DNA of 64,000 nt, from contig NZ_JAKZGR010000003.1 in NCBI RefSeq assembly GCF_022549675.1, positions 62,001 to 126,000 on the forward strand, in the 5' to 3' direction. The DNA comes from Belliella kenyensis. GTDB lineage: Bacteria; Bacteroidota; Bacteroidia; Cytophagales; Cyclobacteriaceae. The notes under the pieces are model-generated. The model saw only the letters and a list, made by a program, of their open reading frames with translations, was not told the DNA's origin and ran no database searches. Positions 8,000 to 14,261 of this stretch are shown piece after piece. A program made the position numbers and the translations under genes. The first letter of the stretch is position 1. Each line of letters starts with the position of its first letter.

Positions 8000-8185
8000 A
8001 TGAGAGAGTTAAGTATTGAAAAAATGGAAATGGTGAGTGGAGGCGGCTGTCCTTGGTATACTGGTACTTTAGTTGGGGTGCCTTTTTACACAGCAGCATT
8101 ATTATCAGGCCCTGCTGGATGGGCTGTAGGAGCTAGTGGTTTAGTTGCCAATGCAGTTGTTGCTTACGCATGTAGGAGAATATAG
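8000..8185 (+). CDS. Double-glycine leader peptide, bacteriocin-like
   Basis: A 61-residue precursor. The leader MRELSIEKMEMVSGG has the class II pattern (hydrophobic residues at spaced positions, then Gly14-Gly15) recognised by C39 proteases. Cleavage would give a core of 46 residues rich in Gly, Ala and Val with a small-residue GxxxG-like helix (GPAGWAVGASG) and two cysteines, Cys17 near its start and Cys58 near its end, which could form a disulfide. It resembles class IIb/IIc bacteriocin precursors of Bacteroidota. The matching exporter is encoded 300 bases upstream, and a transporter set starts three bases downstream. Antimicrobial action is inference; a signalling role is also possible. 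Confidence 0.82.
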   Translation: MRELSIEKMEMVSGGGCPWYTGTLVGVPFYTAALLSGPAGWAVGASGLVANAVVAYACRRI

Positions 8186-8188
8186 TCG

Positions 8189-8839
8189 ATGAGTCAAAAG
8201 TTATTTAAAACTAAGTTGGATAAATTGAGTCTAGGAGAATCAAATCCTCCTAGATTCTTTAAATTAATGATTTATTTTTATTATGCTTCAAAAAACACAT
8301 TTAGGTCAAATAAGTTTTTGATTTCTTATGTCTTACTTTATTTTATTCTTTTCTTGAATTATATGAGTTTTTCGTTTCTCAGTTTAATTGTACCAGATCA
8401 ATCATATTATTTGATTTTTTCATCAATCATATTATTTGATTTTTTTTTAAAATATTATTTACCAGGCTTATTTATTGAGAACGTCAATAATTTTTTTAAA
8501 ATTTCTTTGTCCAGAATAGATGTTTCCTTATTCTTAATTTTTAACGTTGTTTTTACCTACTCGAATTTTGCGATTATTTTTTCTGGTTTTTTTGGAGTAC
8601 CTGTTGATTTAATTATTTCAATACTTTGCCAATTTATATTGAGTCACTTTGTGGTTTTACAACTAAAAATGAATTCAAAACCTACATACAACAATACCTT
8701 GCTCTTTAATGTGTTTTTATTAATTAGCAATTTACTTTGTGCTATTATTTTCAAAAACATAATTCCAAGTATAGGATTTGTTCTTTCGGGGTTTATAGTT
8801 TTTAATTACCATATCAATCATTTATTCCATGCAAAATAA
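8189..8839 (+). CDS. ABC-type membrane subunit, peptide locus
   Basis: A 216-residue, very hydrophobic protein with about six membrane segments after a 30-residue basic N-terminus. The region is strikingly AT-rich, with Phe, Leu, Ile, Asn and Ser dominating. It starts three bases after the peptide stop, overlaps the next membrane gene by 11 bases, and is followed by an ATPase, so it is most simply one of two permease subunits of an ABC transporter. Nearby peptide genes suggest self-immunity (LanFEG-like) or export. I recognise no sequence family beyond that. Confidence 0.65.
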   Translation: MSQKLFKTKLDKLSLGESNPPRFFKLMIYFYYASKNTFRSNKFLISYVLLYFILFLNYMSFSFLSLIVPDQSYYLIFSSIILFDFFLKYYLPGLFIENVNNFFKISLSRIDVSLFLIFNVVFTYSNFAIIFSGFFGVPVDLIISILCQFILSHFVVLQLKMNSKPTYNNTLLFNVFLLISNLLCAIIFKNIIPSIGFVLSGFIVFNYHINHLFHAK

Positions 8840-9521
8840 TTACTCAGAAATGTTCTCAGTTTTGACTAAGCTTGTTTTTAGCAATAATTTGATTAAGTCA
8901 AGAATTTATTTTAACATCATCTACCTTCCGCTTTTTCTTTTTATATTTATTATTATTATGAAAAATTTCGGTTTTGATTTGTTAGATTCTTATGCTGTAA
9001 TTTCAATCTCTGGAATGTCATTTCATTTTATGGTTACAATTTTTAGTTTAAGTGCATTCAGTCCCAGTATGAAGTTTATTTTGATTAATAATCTTTTAAT
9101 TAAAATTATAATTTATATTTACTTTTTAGGAGTGATCTGTTCATTTTCTTTTAGTATTTTATCAATTGGCTTGATCTTGATTGGTCAATACCAAATTAGT
9201 ATTTTACATATATTGATATCATTTCTTTTAGTTAATTTTGTTTTTGCACCTCTAGGGTTGTGGATTTCATCTTTTGATTTCGTGAAAATCAATTTGTTTG
9301 AAACAAATAATAGATTCCATCAACCTTCTGCCACCTATATGGTAGTTTCTATTTTCTTCATTATCATATTTTTTTTATTCTTTGACGCTAGTAGTGAATT
9401 CCATTGGGATTTAACTTCAATATTATTTTATTTATTTGGTTTGATAGGAATTATTGGGGTTTCTCTAAAATATATATTAAGTAGTGTAATTAGGAATTAT
9501 AAAAACTCTATTTTGAAATAA
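8829..9521 (+). CDS. Second ABC-type membrane subunit, peptide locus
   Basis: A 230-residue protein with about six membrane segments (roughly 25-45, 53-75, 84-112, 120-142, 168-186 and 196-216). Composition is as AT-rich as the preceding gene and quite unlike the flanking housekeeping genes. The 11-base overlap with the upstream gene and the five-base gap before the ATPase gene indicate a single transcript and probably a complex of all three products. Family not recognised; the role as permease is inferred from context. Confidence 0.65.
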   Translation: MQNNYSEMFSVLTKLVFSNNLIKSRIYFNIIYLPLFLFIFIIIMKNFGFDLLDSYAVISISGMSFHFMVTIFSLSAFSPSMKFILINNLLIKIIIYIYFLGVICSFSFSILSIGLILIGQYQISILHILISFLLVNFVFAPLGLWISSFDFVKINLFETNNRFHQPSATYMVVSIFFIIIFFLFFDASSEFHWDLTSILFYLFGLIGIIGVSLKYILSSVIRNYKNSILK

Positions 9522-9526
9522 ATGTA

Positions 9527-10156
9527 ATGATTGAAATAAAAAAGCTAGAAATTAACCTTAAGGAGTATAAGGTAGTGGCAGAAAACATCCATATAATTGA
9601 AAATGAGAAGGTATTAATAACAGCAAAAAATAATTCTGGGAAAAGCATTTTTTTATTGGGACTTACAGGACTAATAAAAACCACCAGCAGAGATATTATT
9701 TTTTTTGATACACACTGTAAACAAAATTTATGGCAAAATTTCACAGGGATGTATTATGATCAATCTTCATTAATCCCTTATCTTACTCCTCATGAATATT
9801 TTATGATGTGTGGGAATTTAAAGGGTTTACCAAAAGGTTTAACTAAAACTAATTATGAAAGATACAGTGACTATTTATTTTTACCCAAAAACGAAAAAAA
9901 ATATATTAAAGAATTATCATTAGGAACCCAAAAGAAAATTGGATTGATAGCAACCTTATTAGGAAATAATAAGATCATTCTATGGGATGAACCTTTTACC
10001 AATTTAGATGATGAAAGCTGTCAGTCATTAGCCTTACTAATCGAAAATGAGCTAAAAGATATCACGATCTTACTCACCTCTCCAAACGTAGAGTTGCCTT
10101 ATGAAAAATCAACTTCTAAGCTTTTAATAAAGGAAGGTATTGTCAAAAAAATGTAA
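9527..10156 (+). CDS. ABC transporter ATP-binding protein, peptide locus
   Basis: A 209-residue ATPase. Walker A is AKNNSGKS (33-40), the Q-loop Gln79 is in YYDQSS, the signature LSLGTQ is at 130-135, and Walker B ILWDEP ends at Glu155. The usual switch histidine after Walker B is missing: the segment reads LLTSPNVEL where related immunity ATPases have SSHN, so Pro replaces His. With the two preceding membrane proteins it should form a transporter. In bacteriocin loci such trios often protect the producer; that function here is inferred. The AT-rich coding bias is shared with its two neighbours. Confidence 0.85.
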   Translation: MIEIKKLEINLKEYKVVAENIHIIENEKVLITAKNNSGKSIFLLGLTGLIKTTSRDIIFFDTHCKQNLWQNFTGMYYDQSSLIPYLTPHEYFMMCGNLKGLPKGLTKTNYERYSDYLFLPKNEKKYIKELSLGTQKKIGLIATLLGNNKIILWDEPFTNLDDESCQSLALLIENELKDITILLTSPNVELPYEKSTSKLLIKEGIVKKM

Positions 10157-10240
10157 AGAATCCAAAAAGCATTTCATCTTCTTCAAGAAAAATATTGAAC
10201 TTCAAGGAAATTGTAGCGGGTTGAGATTAAAATTGTGATA

Positions 10241-10449
10241 TAGTTAAATAAATTATTAACCATATAAATTAAATTTTTAAGAGAGAATTGAACATTGAAA
10301 AAATGGAGATGGTGAATGGGTGGCTATCCAACAGAGATTGTATGTTAAGAGGATTAGGGACAACTGTTGCAATTGCAGGAGGTTTTTTATTTCAACCATT
10401 ATGGGGTGTTGCATTTGTACTTGCTTCAACATCTGGTGATTGCTATTAA
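10241..10449 (+). pseudogene. Decayed second copy of the GG-leader peptide gene
   Basis: The bases 10241-10278 closely match 7961-7999 upstream of the intact peptide gene, and the frame from 10279 encodes KRELNIEKMEMVNGW, aligning with MRELSIEKMEMVSGG. The start ATG has become AAG (10279-10281) and the second Gly of the cleavage site is Trp. The frame nevertheless stays open for 56 codons to TAA at 10447. The core keeps two cysteines (positions 21 and 55, the latter near the end as in the first copy) and a Gly/Ala-rich hydrophobic middle. Translation could begin at TTG 10288 or ATG 10303 only with a damaged leader. It is either a dying paralogue or a gene using a non-standard start. Confidence 0.75.
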
Positions 10450-10482
10450 TAAGTTAAAAGAGAATCATTTTAGGTTTTAAAT

Positions 10483-10650
10483 ATGGAAAATCAAAAAATA
10501 TATGCCATACTTAGTTTGGTTTTTGTAATGGTCTCAATAATCCTTTTGCATTATGAAATTTTCCATCCATCTACTATAGCTGTTGTTTTTCTTGCCCCAG
10601 CAGCTTTTTTCCATTTACCACTTATTTTTCAAAGGAGAAAAACCAAATGA
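10483..10650 (+). CDS. Small membrane protein (55 residues), possible immunity protein
   Basis: An open frame from ATG 10483 to TGA 10648-10650 encodes a short protein with two hydrophobic segments (about 8-23 and 29-46) and a basic tail RRKTK. It follows the decayed peptide copy by 33 bases. Size and topology match many bacteriocin immunity proteins and also resemble the 60-residue protein encoded just downstream. No family is recognised; role inferred from position. Confidence 0.55.
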   Translation: MENQKIYAILSLVFVMVSIILLHYEIFHPSTIAVVFLAPAAFFHLPLIFQRRKTK

Positions 10651-10713
10651 ATTGTTTGCGTTTTGATGCTCTCTGTTTTTTAAGAATTTTAAAATATTTA
10701 ATAAAATAATACT

Positions 10714-10896
10714 ATGAAAGAGTCCAATTCAAAAATCATCACTTTCATTCATGTTCTTTTTATAATAGTTATCTACTTGGATCATGAATCAATTATCACA
10801 GACGAAGCATGGGCAAAAATTTTTATATTTTACTTTATCATTTTCCATGTTAGAAGTTTTATAACTTTACTAATGAAGAAGAAATTAAAAGTTTAA
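10714..10896 (+). CDS. Small membrane protein (60 residues), possible immunity protein
   Basis: A 60-residue protein with two hydrophobic segments (about 8-23 and 34-52), an acidic loop between them (DHESIITDEAW) and a basic tail KKKLKV. The layout parallels the 55-residue protein just upstream, as expected for tandem immunity genes or diverged duplicates. Composition is AT-rich as in the rest of the locus. Function unknown. Confidence 0.5.
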   Translation: MKESNSKIITFIHVLFIIVIYLDHESIITDEAWAKIFIFYFIIFHVRSFITLLMKKKLKV

Positions 10897-11073
10897 CAAT
10901 GTGTTAAACGGAGGATTTTTCTGTTGGAATATTTAGAAGTGTAATATAAGCACAGATGGACTTTTGGTGATTTAAGGTTCTTGCTTTGATCCTTCAGCTT
11001 GGCTATCATCGAGTTGAAAATTTAAAAAATAATTTTGTAGTTTAAGGAAGGTTTGCTAATTTTAAAAAATTAG

Positions 11074-11448
11074 TTGTTTTCTATAAAGTTACTTATTGTG
11101 ATCAAATTGGCTAAATCTAGTACTGTGAGATTATTCTTTTTTGTCCTTATTATTTTGACTGTTTCTTGCAAAAATGAAAGTGTTGGGCAATTTTCGAATC
11201 TAACTTTAGATGATTCAAATACCATCACCCTTCCAGTGGATAAGGTGTCATCTAACTTTAAGGTTCTTTCTCAATATCATTATAATGTGAAGAATAAGGA
11301 AGAATACCTTATTCATATCAATACTTTTCCCTCTGATCCGAATTATATTTTTTTTGATAATATTGATGATCCCAGACAGTCTTTTCGTTTGAGCTTTCCT
11401 CAGGAAGGTCCCAATGGAGTGGGAAGCAGACAGAAATCTGAGGATTGA
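11074..11448 (+). pseudogene. Truncated DUF4221-like lipoprotein
   Basis: A 124-codon frame with a lipoprotein signal: basic start, hydrophobic stretch FFFVLIILTV and the lipobox cysteine in TVSCKN. The start is TTG 11074 or, better for the signal length, GTG 11098. The segment ending SFPQEGPNGVGS resembles the N-terminal part of DUF4221 lipoproteins of Bacteroidota, which are about three times longer. After GVGS the sequence turns charged and stops, so the gene appears cut short by a frameshift or deletion. It lies between the peptide locus and a VapBC pair, a region of remnants. Confidence 0.5.
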
Positions 11449-11492
11449 AATTAGTAGCTCATATACCTATACCCTTTAGATAAGACTACTAG

Positions 11493-11717
11493 TTGAATTT
11501 AAACTTTTCCAACGTTGGATTAAAAGTAAAAACAAATATTGTATACAAATCTGAACTTTGGAAAAGTTACCCTGAACTAAACGACATGGGGTCATATAAT
11601 CATACATTTAACTTCCTATATTCTAACCATAACTCAAATTCCTCGAAAGAGATTTTATTAGAATTCGAATATTTATGTGTAAAAAATTTTATATTTTTGT
11701 GTATAAAAAAGTACTGA
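11493..11717 (+). pseudogene. Possible fragment of a degraded gene
   Basis: An open frame of about 74 codons with no ATG start and no recognisable domain, lying between the truncated lipoprotein and the VapB gene. It has Asn- and Ser-rich content such as YSNHNSNSSKE and could be a later part of the same broken lipoprotein gene. Support is weak. Confidence 0.25.
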
Positions 11718-11908
11718 TGCGAACCAATATAGAGATAGACCAAAAAGTCATTGATGAAATTCTTGAAAAAACAAGTATCAAAACAAAACGTGAGGCAGTC
11801 GATTTGGCATTAAAGGAATTTCTCCGAATGATCAAGTTGAAAGAACTGTCCGAATTGGCTGGTAAAGTCAATTGGTCTGGAGATTTAAATGCCATGAGGA
11901 CTGATTGA
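11717..11908 (+). CDS. vapB: VapB-type antitoxin
   Basis: A 63-residue ribbon-helix-helix antitoxin beginning MRTNIEIDQKVIDEIL, followed by the VapB-typical KTKREAVDLALKEFLR and a toxin-binding tail GKVNWSGDLNAMR. The ATG at 11717 gives this family start; an upstream in-frame start at 11675 only adds unrelated residues. It normally neutralises VapC and represses its own promoter. One base separates its stop codon from the vapC start. Confidence 0.88.
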   Translation: MRTNIEIDQKVIDEILEKTSIKTKREAVDLALKEFLRMIKLKELSELAGKVNWSGDLNAMRTD

Positions 11909-11909
11909 A

Positions 11910-12314
11910 ATGGACAATGTATTGATAGATACAAGTGTATGGATTAATTTTTTTGGTGGAAAAGACCAAAAGATTATCAGGGCCGTTCAGGAATTACTCA
12001 GTAGAGATCAAGTGGTGATTTGTCCTCCTATTTTCCAGGAGATTTTACAAGGGCTTAAATATCCAAAAGAATTTTTAGAGATAAAGGATAAGTTGAAAGC
12101 ATTGAAGCAAATTCACGTCGATCCTTTTGAGGCTGCTGAAGGTGCCGCTCACATTTATTCTGTTTTAAGGTCACAAGGTATTACTATAAGAAAGAGCTAT
12201 GATTGTCTGATCGCTTGGTATGCCATTAATACTAATGCTACACTTTTTCATTTAGACAGGGATTTTATTCCGATTTCAAAGAATTTTAAACTAAGATGCT
12301 TTCAGTATGGATAG
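11910..12314 (+). CDS. vapC: VapC-type PIN ribonuclease toxin
   Basis: A 134-residue PIN-domain toxin. Expected acidic residues are present: Asp7 in VLIDTSVWI, Glu in FQEILQG, Asp in YDCLIA and Asp in HLDRDF. VapC enzymes cut specific tRNAs or rRNA when not bound by VapB. The gene follows vapB directly in the usual order. It is the second PIN-based pair in the window and unrelated in detail to the one at 1569. Confidence 0.9.
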   Translation: MDNVLIDTSVWINFFGGKDQKIIRAVQELLSRDQVVICPPIFQEILQGLKYPKEFLEIKDKLKALKQIHVDPFEAAEGAAHIYSVLRSQGITIRKSYDCLIAWYAINTNATLFHLDRDFIPISKNFKLRCFQYG

Positions 12315-12416
12315 TAATTGTATTGATGTTTTTCAATAAATACTGTAAATTAAGCTTGCTTTCTAGATTTGTATGAGTTGTGAAAGTGTTTTTGTAAATT
12401 AAGAAAAACATTAAAT

Positions 12417-12929
12417 ATGAAATCAATTCTTTTTATTTTCGTAAGTCTATTTTTCAATCTCTTTGACCAAGTAATTGACCGAGATAATAAGTTTTCGGTA
12501 AGTATTGAGATCAAAGAGTTGATGAATATGAAAGGTAATGCTGATTTGATGGATTCGGCAGGTGAACTAATTCAGGTTATCGAACTAGGTGATGATGGCA
12601 TCATCATCGGAGATATCACAATAGGAAAGGAGAATGGAGTTTATAAGACTTTGTGGAATCAAAATCATGCCCTAACGTTTAATGCATCATTGACCAAGTT
12701 GGAAAGTAATACTCCAGAGAAGCTGATTTTTAAAAGGAAACTTATGCCTAAAAATAGCATAGTATGGAAAGGCAAAGGTGCTGAAGATATATTGGCAAAA
12801 ACTAAAATAGACCGAGGAAAAGTGGTTATTACAGTGGATAAGTTGGATGATGAAGCTCTATTTGCAATGATTCTCATGGAAAGAATTCATCATGCAAGGT
12901 CATTGCTTATAGCGAGTACATCTTTCTGA
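12417..12929 (+). CDS. Hypothetical secreted or membrane-anchored protein
   Basis: A 170-residue protein with a hydrophobic start (residues 3-17) that may be a signal or anchor. The body is rich in beta-prone stretches such as GDDGIIIGDITIGK and GKVVITVDKL and has no cysteines. I recognise no family. The gene is alone between vapC and the Atl1-like gene, with which it shares orientation and a 9-base gap, so the two may be co-transcribed. Confidence 0.6.
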   Translation: MKSILFIFVSLFFNLFDQVIDRDNKFSVSIEIKELMNMKGNADLMDSAGELIQVIELGDDGIIIGDITIGKENGVYKTLWNQNHALTFNASLTKLESNTPEKLIFKRKLMPKNSIVWKGKGAEDILAKTKIDRGKVVITVDKLDDEALFAMILMERIHHARSLLIASTSF

Positions 12930-12938
12930 TAGGCTATT

Positions 12939-13343
12939 ATGAAAAAGACTTGGATAGAAAAATTTCATGTAAGTAAGGAACCTACAGTGAAGCGACTGGA
13001 AAAGGCTTTTGCTGATATGCCAGAGCAATCCCTTATGCTGATTGCTACGCCTTCATTGATAGCGGATTACTTGAGGCAAGTTCCTATTGGCAAGGCCGTA
13101 GATATCAAAACACTTCGTAAGGATCTGGCATTGGAGTATGGGGCTGATCATACTTGTCCTGTCACCACTGGGATATTTTTGCGGATAGTAGCTGAAGCTG
13201 CTAATGAAGCACTTCAAGCTGGTGGTACTGTTGAGTCGATCACGCCTTTTTGGCGTGCGATAGTACCAGATTCACCTGCTGCCAAGAAGCTATCTTTCGG
13301 TCAAGAATTTTTGCTGCAAATGAGGCAGAAAGAAGAGATATAA
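12939..13343 (+). CDS. MGMT-family / Atl1-like DNA-binding protein
   Basis: A 134-residue protein resembling the DNA-binding domain of O6-alkylguanine methyltransferases. The region VPIGKAVDIKTLRKDLALEYG matches the helix-turn-helix, and CPVTTGIFLRIVAEAA falls where active enzymes have PCHRV. The motif is altered, so it is more like the short MGMT family proteins of Bacteroidota and the alkyltransferase-like proteins that flag lesions for repair without transferring the alkyl group. Which applies here is not certain; a cysteine is present in TCPV but without the usual neighbours. Confidence 0.65.
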   Translation: MKKTWIEKFHVSKEPTVKRLEKAFADMPEQSLMLIATPSLIADYLRQVPIGKAVDIKTLRKDLALEYGADHTCPVTTGIFLRIVAEAANEALQAGGTVESITPFWRAIVPDSPAAKKLSFGQEFLLQMRQKEEI

Positions 13344-13524
13344 GCTATGTAGTTTGCGTAGGGTAGGTAGAAAACCAGCTGTTGCGAGATTTTCAAATTT
13401 TTGATGCTTTTATAGTTGCTTCAGCTTTAAAAATTATTGTGATGTTTTATATACGGAGGATTTACAGCACTTAATGGTTGTAGAAGATAAATTGAAAATA
13501 GTTAATCCATATATTGCCTAAGCA

Positions 13525-14226
13525 TCACCCCAAATCAGCAAACCAAAATTTCTTCTCGACTTCTTGGCCTTCAGCTGTCTTGAAGTGATAGGACTTACTT
13601 ACAACCCCTTTCATGGTGATGGGAATTGTTTTTTTGAATATAGGACCATCGTAGCAAAAGGTGTGAAATTCACCATTTTCTCCACAAGGATCTACCTGAT
13701 CTGTTAAGCTGTTCAAAAAATCGTGATCAAATGTTTTTCCTACCCATTTTTCAGCTATTTTATCCGCATCAGCTGCACAGATCAAAGTTCTGAATCCTTC
13801 GGATATGAAATTGTAAGCAGTTTCTTTTGTATCATCTTTCCACAACGGGAAAAGTGCCTTGAAATTCCGTTTTGCTAACTGATCTTCCCTGTAGGTTTTC
13901 AAGTCTTCAAGGAAAATGTCTCCATAAGCAATGCTGCTTATGCCAGACTCCTGCAATTCATCCAAATACTTGTTGATAGCTTTTTCATATTCCTTATTAT
14001 CACCACAAGCAGGGTAGTAGAGCTTATCAAGTGGCAAGCCTAAAGCATCTGCTTGGGCTTCTATCAATGATTCATGGATGCCATGCATGCCTACTCTTCG
14101 GCTTTCTTCGCCAAAAGTAGTATGCAATCTAGTGATTTCAATATTTGGGTCATTCATCAGCTTCCAGAGGGCAAAAGCACTATCCTTGCCCCCTGACCAA
14201 CTCATGGATATTTTTATCTTACTCAT
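13525..14226 (-). CDS. DPH6-like ATP-pyrophosphatase (diphthine-ammonia ligase family)
   Basis: A 233-residue N-type ATP pyrophosphatase. SGGKDS at residues 11-16 is the PP-loop, and GMHGIHESLIEAQADALGLPL and GDIFLEDLKTYRED are typical of the DPH6/MJ0570 family. In archaea and eukaryotes the enzyme amidates diphthine on EF2. Bacteria lack diphthamide, so the bacterial role is probably another amidation or adenylation and is unknown. The gene is single; a TACCTTTG -7 element lies 20 bases upstream. Confidence 0.85.
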   Translation of the reverse strand: MSKIKISMSWSGGKDSAFALWKLMNDPNIEITRLHTTFGEESRRVGMHGIHESLIEAQADALGLPLDKLYYPACGDNKEYEKAINKYLDELQESGISSIAYGDIFLEDLKTYREDQLAKRNFKALFPLWKDDTKETAYNFISEGFRTLICAADADKIAEKWVGKTFDHDFLNSLTDQVDPCGENGEFHTFCYDGPIFKKTIPITMKGVVSKSYHFKTAEGQEVEKKFWFADLG

Positions 14227-14245
14227 TTCGGTGATTTCTTGACAC

Positions 14246-14253
14246 CAAAGGTA
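14246..14253 (-). promoter_or_regulatory. -7 promoter element of the DPH6-like gene
   Basis: On the minus strand the bases read TACCTTTG, an exact TAnnTTTG match, 20 bases ahead of the ATG at 14226. No clear -33 TTG was found. Confidence 0.5.
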
Positions 14254-14261
14254 AGGAATAT

